From Tabrizicola soli (lineage in GTDB: Bacteria > Pseudomonadota > Alphaproteobacteria > Rhodobacterales > Rhodobacteraceae): a stretch of 64,000 bases of DNA. The stretch spans positions 124,001 through 188,000 of the forward strand of contig NZ_JAEACP010000004.1 in assembly GCF_015999335.1 (NCBI RefSeq), in the 5' to 3' direction. Position numbers and translations under genes: made by a program. Below, in pieces: positions 26,362 to 34,906 of this stretch (positions within the stretch are counted from its first letter, which is position 1; every line of letters starts with the position of its first letter). The notes beneath the pieces were generated by a model. It saw only the letters and a list, made by a program, of their open reading frames with translations, was not told where the DNA came from and did no database searches.

Positions 26362-27192
26362 ATGAACGACCTTTCCCCCTCCTACCACTACCAGGTGATC
26401 GGCCGCGCCCTGCAGGTGATCGACGCCGAAGGGCCGTCGCTCGGCCTTGAGGATCTGGCCGCAAGGATGCAGATGAGTCCCGCGCATTTCCAGCGGCTGT
26501 TCAGCCAGTGGGTCGGGGTCAGCCCGAAGCGGTATCAGCAATATCTGGTGCTGGGCCATGCCCGCCGCCTGCTGGCGGAGCGCCATACGATGCTGGGAAC
26601 GGCGTTGGCGGCTGGACTTTCCGGGCCGGGCCGCCTGCACGACCTGTTCCTGACCTGGGAGGCGATGTCGCCGGGCGAGTACGCGCGGGGCGGCGCGGGG
26701 CTGGTGATCCGCTGGGGCTGGTTCGAGAGCCCCTTCGGCCCGGCCCTTGCCATGGCGACAGACCGGGGCATCTGCGGCATGGGCTTTGCCGATGAAATCG
26801 GCGATCCGGCCGCGCTGGAGGACATGATGCGGCGCTGGCCGGGGGCGGAATTCGTCGAGGACCCCGATGCGATCCGCCCGATGGTGGAGGCGGCCTTCCG
26901 GGGCGAGGCGACGCGGCTGCATCTTCTGGGCGGGCCGTTCCAGATCAAGGTCTGGGAGGCGCTCTTGTCGATCCCCTCGGGCCATGTGACGACCTATGCC
27001 GACATCGCGGGCGCGATCGGCCATCCGCAGGCGCACCGGGCCGTGGGGACTGCCGTGGGACGAAACCCGATCAGCTTCCTGATTCCCTGCCACCGGGCGC
27101 TGCGCCGTGACGGGGGGCTGGGCGGCTATCACTGGGGTCTGCCGCGCAAGCGCGCGATGCTGGCCTGGGAGGCCGCGCGCACGGGTTTGTGA
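26362..27192 (+). CDS. AraC-type HTH fused to O6-methylguanine-DNA methyltransferase (Ada-like)
   Basis: A 276-residue protein that should remove O6-alkyl groups from guanine by self-methylation. Residues 1-100 are an AraC-type HTH (LEDLAARMQMSPAHFQRLF, then SPKRYQQYL); the C-terminal half is the MGMT domain with IPSGHVTTYADIA and the active-site motif FLIPCHRAL. The N-terminal metal-binding phosphotriester domain of true Ada is absent, so it lacks the usual adaptive-response sensor. I start at ATG 26362; the frame extends upstream through the family A repeat, which encodes a spurious Glu-rich N-terminus. Confidence 0.92.
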   Translation: MNDLSPSYHYQVIGRALQVIDAEGPSLGLEDLAARMQMSPAHFQRLFSQWVGVSPKRYQQYLVLGHARRLLAERHTMLGTALAAGLSGPGRLHDLFLTWEAMSPGEYARGGAGLVIRWGWFESPFGPALAMATDRGICGMGFADEIGDPAALEDMMRRWPGAEFVEDPDAIRPMVEAAFRGEATRLHLLGGPFQIKVWEALLSIPSGHVTTYADIAGAIGHPQAHRAVGTAVGRNPISFLIPCHRALRRDGGLGGYHWGLPRKRAMLAWEAARTGL

Positions 27193-27305
27193 TGCGCGGA
27201 ACCCTGCCGAAATCGCAGGGAACCGGCTTCGTCCGGCGGGCGTTCATGTAATATGGCGCGGGACCGGCGAACCGGCCCGACGGCAACATCGAGGCGAGAG
27301 CGAGA

Positions 27306-27962
27306 ATGATGATGAAGACCCCCCTGATCCTGGCTGCGGCCGGAACCCTGTTCCTGACCGCCTGCGTCGATCCGAATGCCTATCCCGACGATCCGAACGC
27401 CCGCCAGCGCAGCGGCGCGGTTATCGGCGGCATCGTGGGTGCGGTCTCCGGGGCCGCGGTCTCGAGCGATGACGACAGGCTGAAGGGCGCGATCATCGGC
27501 GGGGCGCTCGGCGCGGGGACCGGGGCGCTGATCGGCGCGGACCTGGACCGCCAGGCGGCGGAACTGCGCGGCTCGCTCAACTCGAACATCAGCGTGATCA
27601 ACCATGGCGATTATCTGGTCGTGCAGATGCCGCAGGATCTGCTGTTCGCGGTCGACAGCGCCTCGGTCCGGCCGGACCTGCGCTCGGACCTCTACACCGT
27701 GGCGTCGAGCCTGATGAAATATCCCAACAGCCGGATCGAGGTGATCGGCCATACCGACAACACCGGGTCGGCCGCCTATAACCAGGACCTGTCACAGCGC
27801 CGCGCCGTGGCGGTGGCGGGCGTACTGCGCGAAAGCGGCGTGCCGGGCGCGCGGATCGCGGCCTATGGCCGGGGCGAGGACCAGCCGATCGCGTCGAACC
27901 TGACGCCGGACGGTCGCGCCAAGAACCGCCGGGTCGAGATCATCATCCGCCCGACGCGCTGA
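27306..27962 (+). CDS. OmpA-family peptidoglycan-associated lipoprotein
   Basis: An outer-membrane lipoprotein of 218 residues. The leader ends at the lipobox LTAC (Cys20). Two glycine-zipper segments follow, GAVIGGIVGAVSGAAV and GAIIGGALGAGTGALIG (about residues 38-78). The C-terminal OmpA domain has FAVDSASVRPD, EVIGHTDNTGS and NRRVEIII, the residues that hold diaminopimelate of peptidoglycan. This YiaD-type layout anchors the envelope. Three ATG codons in a row at 27306-27314 leave the exact start open. A strong terminator follows at 27983. Confidence 0.93.
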   Translation: MMMKTPLILAAAGTLFLTACVDPNAYPDDPNARQRSGAVIGGIVGAVSGAAVSSDDDRLKGAIIGGALGAGTGALIGADLDRQAAELRGSLNSNISVINHGDYLVVQMPQDLLFAVDSASVRPDLRSDLYTVASSLMKYPNSRIEVIGHTDNTGSAAYNQDLSQRRAVAVAGVLRESGVPGARIAAYGRGEDQPIASNLTPDGRAKNRRVEIIIRPTR

Positions 27963-27982
27963 TCGGCGGCCTTACACCGAGA

Positions 27983-28012
27983 AGGGGCCGGCCGGCTGGC
28001 CGGCCCCTTTTC
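27983..28012 (+). terminator. Rho-independent terminator after the OmpA lipoprotein gene
   Basis: GGGGCCGGCC (27984-27993), loop GGCT, GGCCGGCCCC (27998-28007), then TTTT. A perfect 10-bp GC stem followed by a T-tract 21 bases after the stop codon. Confidence 0.88.
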
Positions 28013-28030
28013 CGTTGTGCATCCCGCGTT

Positions 28031-28052
28031 TTGGTCATAATTTCAAACCAAT
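28031..28052. promoter_or_regulatory. Possible GntR-type operator upstream of the regulator gene
   Basis: TTGGT (28031-28035) and ACCAA (28047-28051) are inverted half-sites flanking an AT-rich core just before the gntR start at 28068. FadR/PdhR-type regulators bind TGGT..ACCA sites, but their usual spacing is shorter, so this is only a candidate autoregulatory site. Confidence 0.4.
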
Positions 28053-28067
28053 CAGCCGGATTGCGCC

Positions 28068-28835
28068 ATGCCCTTCGTAAAAGTGACCCCCGAGAAGCTG
28101 TCGCAGACCGTCGTGCGGCAGATCGAGCAACTGATCCTGCGCGGCATCTTGCGGCCGGGGGAGCGCCTGCCCTCGGAACGTGACCTGGCAGAGGAGCTGG
28201 GCGTCTCGCGTCCCTCGCTGCGCGATGCGCTGGCGGATCTGTCGGAGCGGGGGTTGCTGGTCAGCCGGGCAGGCTCGGGCGTGTTCGTCGCGGATGTGCT
28301 GGGCTCGGCCTTCTCGCCGGCGCTGATCCAGCTCTTCGCCTCCCATGACGAGGCGGTGTCGGACTACATCGCCTTCCGCCGCGACATCGAGGGCCTGGCG
28401 GCAGAGCGGGCGGCGAAGCTGGGCTCGGAGACCGACCTGCGCGTGATCGACACGATCTTCCGCAAGATGGAGGCCGCGCACCAGAAGCGCGATCCTTCGG
28501 ACGAGGCGCAGCTGGACGCCGAGTTCCACATGGCGATCATCGAGGCGAGCCACAATGTCATCATGCTGCACATGCTGCGGTCGATGTTCGACCTTCTGCG
28601 GCAGGGAGTATTCTACAACCGGCAGATGCTGTTCCGCAACCGGATGACGCGCGACCAGCTTCTGGACCAGCACCGGGCGATGAACACGGCGCTGCAGGCG
28701 CGCGACCCGGCGGCGGCGCGGGCGGCGGTCGAGGCGCATCTTGCCTATGTCGAGCAGGCCTTCGCCGAACAGCTGCGCGCGGAAAAGCACGAGGCGATTG
28801 CGCGGCAGCGGCTGGACCATGAGGCGCGGCGCTAG
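28068..28835 (+). CDS. GntR-family transcriptional regulator (FadR/PdhR-LldR subfamily)
   Basis: A 255-residue regulator. The N-terminal winged helix has GERLPSERDLAEELGVSRPSLRDAL; the C-terminal FCD ligand-binding domain is all helical with DAEFHMAIIEASHNVIMLHM containing the metal-coordinating Asp and His, and a third His in DQHRAMNTAL. Members respond to small carboxylates such as lactate, pyruvate or glycolate. No metabolic gene is adjacent (an ATP synthase operon lies convergent), so the effector and targets cannot be named. PdhR/LldR similarity is from sequence pattern only. Confidence 0.88.
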   Translation: MPFVKVTPEKLSQTVVRQIEQLILRGILRPGERLPSERDLAEELGVSRPSLRDALADLSERGLLVSRAGSGVFVADVLGSAFSPALIQLFASHDEAVSDYIAFRRDIEGLAAERAAKLGSETDLRVIDTIFRKMEAAHQKRDPSDEAQLDAEFHMAIIEASHNVIMLHMLRSMFDLLRQGVFYNRQMLFRNRMTRDQLLDQHRAMNTALQARDPAAARAAVEAHLAYVEQAFAEQLRAEKHEAIARQRLDHEARR

Positions 28836-28847
28836 GGCCGGGGGGCC

Positions 28848-28891
28848 AAAATCCTTCGAAGGATTTTGCAAATCTTTTCGAAAAGATTTGC
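28848..28891. repeat. Two adjacent perfect palindromes
   Basis: AAAATCCTTCGAAGGATTTT (28848-28867) is a perfect 20-bp palindrome, and 28868-28891 is a perfect 24-bp palindrome centred on TTTTCGAAAA with ends GCAAATC and GATTTGC. They lie between convergent gntR and the ATP synthase operon, and the first could terminate both ways because of its A/T ends. Confidence 0.85.
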
Positions 28892-28902
28892 CGCTCCATA
28901 TG

Positions 28903-28931
28903 AAAACGGCGGCCCTTTGCGGAGGCCGCCG
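28903..28931 (-). terminator. Rho-independent terminator of the F0 ATP synthase operon
   Basis: On the minus strand an 8-bp stem (28931-28924 with 28914-28907, CGGCGGCC pairing) is followed by TTTTCA. It starts 25 bases past the stop of the b subunit gene. Confidence 0.8.
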
Positions 28932-28955
28932 CTTCAAGGATATTGTCTTCGGCCG

Positions 28956-29510
28956 TCAGTGCAGGCGGGCTTCGACCTGGGCGATGGCCGCGTCGATCGA
29001 AGCCGAAGCCGCATCGGCGGTCATCTGCTTGGCCAACACGTCCCCGGCCGCCGCGACGGCAACCGAAACCGCCTGTTCGCGGACCTGGCGGATGGCGCCG
29101 GCCTCGGCAGAGGCGATCTGTTCGGTCGCCGCAGCCAGCCGACGGGCGATCGAGGCCTTGAGGTCCGCCTTGGCCTGTTCGGCCGCCGACAGAGCCTCGT
29201 CCCGGGCCTGGGCGACGATGCGCTCGGCCTGTTCCTGAACCTCTTTCTGGCGACGCTCATAGGTCGCGAGGATCGTCTTTGCTTCTTCCCGCAGGCTGCG
29301 CGCCTCGTCCAGTTCGGACTTGATCACCGCCGCGCGGGCATCGAGCATTCCGGTCAGCCGCGAGGGAACCTTGACGTAGACCAGAAGCGCCACGAAGGCA
29401 ATGAACGCCACCAGAACCACGAAGTTCGAGTTCTGCAGCGAGAAGAACGGGCCCGAGGCCGCCAGCGCGGGGCTGGCGAGCAGGGCGAAGAGGATGGAAA
29501 GCCGTTTCAT
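28956..29510 (-). CDS. atpF: ATP synthase F0 subunit b
   Basis: Peripheral-stalk subunit of the F1F0 ATP synthase. 184 residues: an N-terminal hydrophobic leader KRLSILFALLASPALAASG, a membrane helix FVVLVAFIAFVALLVYVKV (about residues 30-48), then a long charged Ala-rich coiled coil with EEAKTILATYERRQKEVQEQ. The signal-like leader before the true anchor is a feature of Rhodobacter b subunits. It is last in the operon atpI-B-E-X-F and four bases after the b' gene, so the two stalk subunits are probably made together. Confidence 0.94.
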   Translation of the reverse strand: MKRLSILFALLASPALAASGPFFSLQNSNFVVLVAFIAFVALLVYVKVPSRLTGMLDARAAVIKSELDEARSLREEAKTILATYERRQKEVQEQAERIVAQARDEALSAAEQAKADLKASIARRLAAATEQIASAEAGAIRQVREQAVSVAVAAAGDVLAKQMTADAASASIDAAIAQVEARLH

Positions 29511-29514
29511 CGTC

Positions 29515-30039
29515 TTACCCTTTCAGCCGTTCGGTGACCGCCGCGCCGACGGCCGCCGCATCGGCCGAGCCGCCAAGCGCCGCCACCAGCTCCGCCGCCG
29601 TGTCGCGGGCCACTTCGGCGACCGCCGCAGCGGCGCCGTCGCGGATCGCGGCGATGGATTTCTCGGACTCGGCGGCCTTGGCCGAAATCTCGGCATCCGC
29701 TTTCGCGGTTGCGGCGTCGAGGTCCTTCTGGATCTCGGCCTTCGCGGCCGCGATGATCTTGGCCGCTTCGGTACGGGCATTGGCCAGCGCGTCGTTATAG
29801 GCCTTCTCGGCCGCGACCGCCTTCTGCTTCAGCTCTTCCGCCGCAGCGAGATCGTTGGTGATCGTGCTTTTCCGATCCGCCAGCACCGCGCCGATGCGCG
29901 GCAGGGCGACCTTGGACAGCACGAGGTAGATCACGACCAGCGTGACCAGAAGCCAGAAGATCTGGTTCGGCCAGGTCGAGAAATCCAGCTGGGGCATGCC
30001 CACTGCCTTTCCCGCCTCGGCAGTTGCTTCGGTTGCCAT
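29515..30039 (-). CDS. atpX: ATP synthase F0 subunit b' (b-prime)
   Basis: Second, diverged stalk subunit found in photosynthetic and many alphaproteobacterial ATP synthases; b and b' form a heterodimer. 174 residues: a short soluble N-terminus, one membrane helix ([20 protein letters not shown], about residues 28-47) and an Ala/Lys-rich coiled coil. It follows the c subunit gene and precedes b. The symbol atpX is the older Rhodobacter name; atpG or atpF2 are also used. Confidence 0.92.
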   Translation of the reverse strand: MATEATAEAGKAVGMPQLDFSTWPNQIFWLLVTLVVIYLVLSKVALPRIGAVLADRKSTITNDLAAAEELKQKAVAAEKAYNDALANARTEAAKIIAAAKAEIQKDLDAATAKADAEISAKAAESEKSIAAIRDGAAAAVAEVARDTAAELVAALGGSADAAAVGAAVTERLKG

Positions 30040-30107
30040 CTCGTCTCTCCTGAACCCTTGGAACCAGGGCCAGCCCGCGGACTGGCCCGGAAATCAGGCG
30101 GGAAAGA

Positions 30108-30344
30108 TCAGACGGCGAACATCAGCAGCAGAGCGATCAGGAACGAGAAGATCCCGAGAGCTTCCGCGAAGGCGATGCCGACGAAGAGGGTCGCGGTCTG
30201 ACCGGCAGCGGCCGAGGGGTTGCGCAGGGCGCCGGCCAGGAAGTTGCCGGCGACATGGCCCACGCCGATGCCGGCGCCGCCGAGACCGATGGTGGCCAGG
30301 CCGGCACCGATGTATTTGCCGAGGAGCGCGAGTTCGCCTTCCAT
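30108..30344 (-). CDS. atpE: ATP synthase F0 subunit c
   Basis: The proteolipid that forms the rotor ring. 78 residues, two membrane helices: the first contains the packing motif [10 protein letters not shown], and the second [15 protein letters not shown] holds the proton-carrying Glu61. The loop between them has RNPSA, the conserved polar loop that touches the central stalk. No sodium-binding signature is seen, so it should be proton-driven. Gaps of 45 and 68 bases separate it from atpB and the b' gene. Confidence 0.96.
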   Translation of the reverse strand: MEGELALLGKYIGAGLATIGLGGAGIGVGHVAGNFLAGALRNPSAAAGQTATLFVGIAFAEALGIFSFLIALLLMFAV

Positions 30345-30389
30345 GATGTATCTCCTATGGAATGGAATGTTGATGGTTGGGGTTCGGGC

Positions 30390-31145
30390 CTAGTGGTGCG
30401 CGTCGCCGACGGCGTCACGCAGATACACGCAGGTCAGAATGGTGAAGACATAGGCCTGGACGGCCGCGACGAGGATTTCCAGCCCGTAGATCGCGGCGAT
30501 CCCGGCGATCGGGACGATCGAGGCCACGCCCATCACGCCGGCGAAGCCCGCGAAGACCTTGATCACGGCGTGACCGGCCATCAGGTTGCCGCCAAGACGG
30601 ATGGAGTGCGAGACCGGACGCACGAAATAGGAGATCAGTTCGATCAGCGCGAGGACGGGGCGCAGCGCCAGGGGCGCCGAGGAGACCCAGAACATCGCCA
30701 GGAAGCCGATGCCCTTGCGGTAGAAGCCGACCAGGGTGACGGTCAGGAACACCAGCAGCGCCAGCACCGCGGTCACCGCGATATGCGAGGTGGTGGTGAA
30801 GGACATCGGGATCAGGCCCAGCATGTTCGACAGGAAGACGAACATGAAGAGGGTCATGACATAGGGGAAGTACTTCAGCCCTTCATGGCCGGTGACGTCT
30901 TCCACCATCTTGTGGATGAAGCCGTAGAACAGCTCGGCCACCGATTGCCCGCGCGAGGGGACGATGGCGCGGCGGCGGGTGGACAGGACCAGAAGCGCCA
31001 CCACGGCCAGGATGGCGATGCCCATCCAGAGGGTGACGTTGGTCGGGGTATACCACTCGACCGGACCGTCGCCGAACAGCGGCTTGACCACGAACTGATC
31101 CATCGGGTGGATCTGCAGCCCGCTGCCGTGCTCTTCCGTCGCCAT
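30390..31145 (-). CDS. atpB: ATP synthase F0 subunit a
   Basis: Stator channel subunit, 251 residues with five to six membrane helices. The essential Arg is in [19 protein letters not shown], which faces the c-ring Glu. The N-terminus ([18 protein letters not shown]) is typical of alphaproteobacterial subunit a. It begins at ATG 31145, two bases after the atpI stop, so it is coupled to atpI. Confidence 0.96.
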   Translation of the reverse strand: MATEEHGSGLQIHPMDQFVVKPLFGDGPVEWYTPTNVTLWMGIAILAVVALLVLSTRRRAIVPSRGQSVAELFYGFIHKMVEDVTGHEGLKYFPYVMTLFMFVFLSNMLGLIPMSFTTTSHIAVTAVLALLVFLTVTLVGFYRKGIGFLAMFWVSSAPLALRPVLALIELISYFVRPVSHSIRLGGNLMAGHAVIKVFAGFAGVMGVASIVPIAGIAAIYGLEILVAAVQAYVFTILTCVYLRDAVGDAHH

Positions 31146-31147
31146 CG

Positions 31148-31474
31148 TCAGTTCCCTTCGTCGTTCCCGGCCTTGCCGGCCTTTCGTCCCAGTTCCCTCG
31201 CCGTGCCCAGCATCGTCTTGATGCCCGCGGCGAAGCCGAAGAGCGAGAAGATGATCAGGAAGATGGGAAGCGTGCCCGCGAGAGCGTCGATCCCGTAACC
31301 GATGGCGGCCCCCAGCATGATGCCGGTCGCCAGCTCGATCACCATCCTCCAGGCCACCTCGCCCTGCGAGAAACCCTTGCCCGTGGCGGACCTTTCCACC
31401 CCGGGCTTTTCCTTCGCCTGTTCCAGCCGCGCCTCAAGCGCGCGCAGCCGGTCGGGATCGGGTTCAGACTCCAT
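31148..31474 (-). CDS. atpI: ATP synthase assembly/accessory protein I
   Basis: First gene of the F0 operon. 108 residues: a charged N-terminal coil with [15 protein letters not shown], then two membrane helices ([20 protein letters not shown] and [20 protein letters not shown]). AtpI proteins help assemble the c-ring or supply Mg2+; they are not part of the finished enzyme. The promoter should lie in the 180 bases shared with the divergent ArsR gene. Confidence 0.9.
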   Translation of the reverse strand: MESEPDPDRLRALEARLEQAKEKPGVERSATGKGFSQGEVAWRMVIELATGIMLGAAIGYGIDALAGTLPIFLIIFSLFGFAAGIKTMLGTARELGRKAGKAGNDEGN

Positions 31475-31654
31475 GGGCAGGCCCTTTACGGTCGCGGCGG
31501 AAACTAGGGGCCGGAGGGCGCAGAGTCAAGCGGGCAGGTCGCGAGGCAAGCCTTTGAAAACGTGCTGTCTTTTCTGGCGGCAGTCCGGCGGGGCGGCCCT
31601 GGCATATTCAACCGCGAGGTTGACGATCCGCCGCGGGCGGCGGATAGTCGCGCG

Positions 31655-31996
31655 ATGAGCGACCGTCTGGATGCCGTCTTCTCTGCCTTGGCCGACCCGA
31701 CCCGGCGGGCGATCCTGGCCATGCTGCTGGAGGACGACATGGCCGTCACCGATGTCGCCGAGCCGTTCCGGGTCAGCCTTGCCGCGATCTCGAAACATCT
31801 GGCGGTGTTGGCCGAGGCCGGGCTGATCAGCCGCGAGAAACGGGGCCGGGTGATCTGGTGCAAGCTGGAGCCGGACGCGCTGCGGGCGGCCTCGGTCTGG
31901 ATGCGCGGTTTCGGCCAGTTCGAGCCGCTGGACCTGGACGCCTTCGAGCGGTTCCTTGCGGTGGAGTTACAGCCGGAGCCGGACGACGGGCTCTGA
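31655..31996 (+). CDS. ArsR-type winged-helix regulator
   Basis: A dimeric repressor-like protein of 113 residues. VFSALADPTRRAILAMLLED opens the winged helix and VSLAAISKHLAVLAEAGLIS is the recognition helix. It lacks the metal-binding Cys box of true ArsR/SmtB sensors, and so belongs to the group usually paired with an SRPBCC/AHSA1 or membrane protein gene; no such partner is present here. ATG 31655 is the chosen start, because the residues upstream in frame are not of this family. Confidence 0.87.
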   Translation: MSDRLDAVFSALADPTRRAILAMLLEDDMAVTDVAEPFRVSLAAISKHLAVLAEAGLISREKRGRVIWCKLEPDALRAASVWMRGFGQFEPLDLDAFERFLAVELQPEPDDGL

Positions 31997-32113
31997 ATAC
32001 CAGACGAAACAATCCGTTTCTGTCTGCTGCAGACATGTCCCAGAACCAGCCACGGCTTGCCACAGTCCTGCCCTGCTTGCGCAGGATATGGGGGGCAACG
32101 GCAAGAGGACGCG

Positions 32114-32293
32114 ATGATGGAAAAGGCCCTGACCCTGCTGCGGAAGATCGGTCTGAAGAAGGAGAAGCCCGCGGAGGAGGAACTGAGCATCTTCGACAAG
32201 CGCCTGAAGATGGTGAACCGGGCGCGGGTGGTGAACCAGGCGGGCCTTGGCGGGCCGGTGTTCAGAAGCCGCCCATCGGACCCGGAAGCCTGA
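32114..32293 (+). CDS. Small hypothetical protein (59 residues)
   Basis: A short basic protein beginning MMEKALTLLRKIGLKKEKP, probably an amphipathic helix, followed by a charged stretch and FDKRLKMVNRARVVNQAG. A weak RBS AGAGGA precedes ATG 32114. Its last 32 bases overlap the end of mipZ on the other strand. I do not recognise a family; the codon pattern looks coding (GC-rich third positions) but the call is tentative. Confidence 0.45.
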   Translation: MMEKALTLLRKIGLKKEKPAEEELSIFDKRLKMVNRARVVNQAGLGGPVFRSRPSDPEA

Positions 32294-33044
32294 GCCCGGC
32301 CATCAGGTCGCGCAATTCCTGCCGGGCGGCGATGTTCGACAGGCTCAGCTGGTCGATCCCGGTATCCTTGAGGTCGAGCAGCGTCAGGCCGCGAGGGAAC
32401 AGCTCGCGGAAGATCACGCGCTCGGAAAAGCCGGGCAGGACGCGAAAGCCGATGCGGCGGGACAGTTCCTCCAGCGCGGCGCCGACCTTCTTCTTGTTGT
32501 GCATGGCCTGGGTGCCCAGCCGGTTGCGCACCACGATCCAGTCGATCGGCTTCAGCCCCGCCTCGGCGCGCATCTGCCGCGCGCCCCAGACCATCTCGGC
32601 ATAGATCGAAGGGCCCTTGACCCTGCCCGTGGTGGGATCGACGCGGGCAAGCAGGTCGAAATCCACGAAACTGTCGTTCAGCGGCGTGATCAGCGTGTCG
32701 GCCATCGTATGCGCCAGCTGCGACAGCCGGGTATGGCTGCCGGGGCAGTCGATCACGATGAACTCGCAGCGCGCGTCCAGCTCCTCGACCGCCTGGGTCA
32801 GGCGGGCATCCTGGACCTCGCCCTCGGGCAGGTCGCGGTATTCGGGGGTGGGCAGATCGAGACCGGCCCGGTCCAGATAGGCGCGGCGGTTCTCGAGGTA
32901 GCGGGCGAAGGAGCGTTGCCGCAGGTCAAGATCGACCGCGCCGACGCGCTGCCCCAGCCGCGCAAGAGCGGTGGCGACATGCATGCAGGTGGTGGACTTG
33001 CCCGAGCCGCCCTTCTCGTTCCCGACGACGATGATATGCGCCAT
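32262..33044 (-). CDS. mipZ: MipZ-type ParA ATPase, division-site regulator
   Basis: Cytoplasmic ATPase that in alphaproteobacteria is bound to ParB at the origin and inhibits FtsZ polymerisation away from mid-cell. 260 residues. The deviant Walker A NEKGGSGKSTTCMHVA, DLDLRQRSFARYLENRR and IVIDCPGSHTRLSQLAH are characteristic. I start at ATG 33044, where the nucleotide-binding strand begins and GGGAAG is upstream; another ATG at 33056 adds four residues. A terminator-like hairpin lies on the far side at 33154. Confidence 0.93.
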   Translation of the reverse strand: MAHIIVVGNEKGGSGKSTTCMHVATALARLGQRVGAVDLDLRQRSFARYLENRRAYLDRAGLDLPTPEYRDLPEGEVQDARLTQAVEELDARCEFIVIDCPGSHTRLSQLAHTMADTLITPLNDSFVDFDLLARVDPTTGRVKGPSIYAEMVWGARQMRAEAGLKPIDWIVVRNRLGTQAMHNKKKVGAALEELSRRIGFRVLPGFSERVIFRELFPRGLTLLDLKDTGIDQLSLSNIAARQELRDLMAGLRLPGPMGGF

Positions 33045-33153
33045 ACCGCTTCCCATGCTTCCCGGATGTCGTCATATGCGCAAGGGATGGTGGACGGAAG
33101 CGGGAAGCTGTGGATAGGTGGGGTCGGCCGGGCGATTTCAGCGGCGCAAACGC

Positions 33154-33185
33154 AAAGGGGCGCGTGTCGCCACGCGCCCCTTTTT
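33154..33185. terminator. Bidirectional rho-independent terminator downstream of rpmE
   Basis: GGGGCGCGTG (33157-33166), loop TCGC, CACGCGCCCC (33171-33180), flanked by AAA and TTTTT. It ends the translation cluster on the minus strand 17 bases after the rpmE stop. Confidence 0.85.
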
Positions 33186-33202
33186 CCGAAACGCCGGCGG
33201 GA

Positions 33203-33424
33203 TCAGAAGCCCAGGCCGGCGTATTTGTTCTTGAACTTCGACACGCGGCCGCCGGTGTCCATCAGCTTGGCCTGCTGGCCGGTCCAGGCCGGATGCGCCA
33301 AGGGGTCGATGTCGAGCGACATGGTGTCGCCGTCCTTGCCCCAGGTCGAACGGGTCTGGTAGGTCGAGCCGTCGGTCATCTTGACGGTGATCGTGTGGTA
33401 ATCGGGGTGAATCTCGGCTTTCAT
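33203..33424 (-). CDS. rpmE: Ribosomal protein L31, zinc-free (C-minus) type
   Basis: Large-subunit protein of 73 residues, [20 protein letters not shown] at the N-terminus and [21 protein letters not shown] later, both typical of L31. The CxxC zinc ribbon of C-plus L31 is replaced, so it needs no zinc. It is the last gene of the ffh-rplS cluster, 11 bases after rplS, and is followed by a strong terminator. Confidence 0.94.
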   Translation of the reverse strand: MKAEIHPDYHTITVKMTDGSTYQTRSTWGKDGDTMSLDIDPLAHPAWTGQQAKLMDTGGRVSKFKNKYAGLGF

Positions 33425-33435
33425 CGTCCCGCTCC

Positions 33436-33810
33436 TTATTCGGCTTTGGCTTTGTAGGTCGCGTCTTCGGCGATCCGGGCGGATTTGCCGCGGCGCGAAC
33501 GCAGGTAATACAGCTTGGCGCGGCGGACCTTGCCGCGACGGACGACCTCGATCGAGTCGATGTTGGTCGAGTAGAGCGGGAACACGCGCTCCACGCCTTC
33601 GCCGAAGGAGATCTTGCGGACGGTGAACGAGGCGGACAGGGTCGCGCCGCCCTTGCGGCCGATGCAGACGCCTTCATAGGCCTGAACGCGGCTGCGCGAG
33701 CCTTCGGTCACCTTGTAGCCGACGCGAACCGTGTCGCCGGCCTTGAAATCTGGGATGGTCTTGCCGAGGGCGGCGATCTGCTCCGCCTCGATCTGCGCGA
33801 TGAGGTTCAT
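33436..33810 (-). CDS. rplS: Ribosomal protein L19
   Basis: Large-subunit protein at the 30S-50S interface, 124 residues. [39 protein letters not shown] and [20 protein letters not shown] are the conserved L19 blocks. ATG 33810 gives the expected N-terminus [11 protein letters not shown]. Between trmD and rplS there is an unusually long gap of 256 bases. Confidence 0.96.
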   Translation of the reverse strand: MNLIAQIEAEQIAALGKTIPDFKAGDTVRVGYKVTEGSRSRVQAYEGVCIGRKGGATLSASFTVRKISFGEGVERVFPLYSTNIDSIEVVRRGKVRRAKLYYLRSRRGKSARIAEDATYKAKAE

Positions 33811-34066
33811 GCGCTGTCTCCGTTTTGCCTGCGGTGTGCCGCAGAGGTGATGCCGCGCCAGAGCTTTCGGTCTTCGTCCGGGTCCCCCCTGAAGGCCAGG
33901 GAGCCCGCCGCAGGTGGCGCCTGCTTGGTGTGGTCCGCCCCCCTGCGGCGACCCTGCGGAAGAAGGCAGGCAGGCAAGGGGAATCGGGTCCGACGGGCAT
34001 TCCGCCCCGGACCGGCCGCGTATAGGAGGAAGGCGGGGTCCGGTCAAGGGGGCCGGAAGGTGCGCT
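33811..34066 (-). promoter_or_regulatory. Long rplS leader / trmD-rplS intergenic segment
   Basis: 256 bases in a cluster where other gaps are 0-45. The trmD end is marked by a hairpin GGTGCGC...GCGCACC (34059-34076) that contains the trmD stop codon. The rest is GC-rich with several local complementarities (for example GCCGCAG/CTGCGGC near 33838 and 33949) that could form a leader structure or contain a promoter for rplS-rpmE. No known riboswitch class was recognised. Confidence 0.35.
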
Positions 34067-34867
34067 TTAGCGCACCCTACGCTTGTTCCAGAGGTCCGGC
34101 CTGCGGGCGCGGGTCAGTTCCTCGGCCTGGGCGCGGCGCCATTTCGCGATCTCGGCATGGTTGCCCGATTGCAGGACGGCGGGGATCTCCTGCCCTTCCC
34201 AGACGGCGGGACGGGTGTATTGCGGATGTTCCAGCAGGCCGTCGGAAAAGCTTTCCTCCTCGGTCGAGGCGGCATTGCCGAGGACGCCGGGAAGAAGGCG
34301 CACGGTCGCGTCCAGCAGCGCCTGGGCCGCGATCTCGCCGCCGGTCAGGACGAAATCGCCGAGGCTGATCTCCTCGACCCGGTGACGGTCGAGAACGCGC
34401 TGGTCCACCCCCTCGAACCGGCCGCAGAGGAGGGTCACGCCGTCGCAGGCGGCAAGACGGCGGGCGGTGGCCTGGTCGAAAGGCCGCCCCCGCGGCGAGA
34501 GATAGACGACCGGCCAGCGGGCGCGGTCGGCGGGCGTGCCTTCGCCGGCGGCACGGAAGGCCGCATCCACCACATCGGCGCGCAGCACCATGCCCGCGCC
34601 GCCGCCGGCGGGCGTGTCGTCGACGTTACGGTGCCGGCCTTCGCCGAAGGGGCGCAGGTCGATCGTCTCCAGCCGCCAGCGGCCCATGTCCAGCGCCTTG
34701 CCGGTCAGCGACAGGCCCAGCGTGCCGGGGAAAGCCTCGGGGAAGAGGGTGATGACCCTGGCGATCCAGGCACCTTTCACCAGCCGCGGTTCCTCCATCA
34801 GGTCGCGGGGTTGCAGGCTGGCGCGGATCGACAGGCGGCCGTGGCTTTTGGGCGGATCGTCGGACAT
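34067..34867 (-). CDS. trmD: tRNA (guanine37-N1)-methyltransferase
   Basis: SPOUT-family enzyme that methylates G37 next to the anticodon and prevents frameshifting. 266 residues: the knot has [45 protein letters not shown] and [44 protein letters not shown] is the C-terminal helical domain. The N-terminus carries about 25 extra residues before the fold, as in many alphaproteobacteria; an internal Met is a possible alternative start. Confidence 0.95.
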   Translation of the reverse strand: MSDDPPKSHGRLSIRASLQPRDLMEEPRLVKGAWIARVITLFPEAFPGTLGLSLTGKALDMGRWRLETIDLRPFGEGRHRNVDDTPAGGGAGMVLRADVVDAAFRAAGEGTPADRARWPVVYLSPRGRPFDQATARRLAACDGVTLLCGRFEGVDQRVLDRHRVEEISLGDFVLTGGEIAAQALLDATVRLLPGVLGNAASTEEESFSDGLLEHPQYTRPAVWEGQEIPAVLQSGNHAEIAKWRRAQAEELTRARRPDLWNKRRVR

Positions 34868-34906
34868 GGCCCGGCTTTAGCGCGAAACCCTGCGCCGGGA
34901 AAGGGA

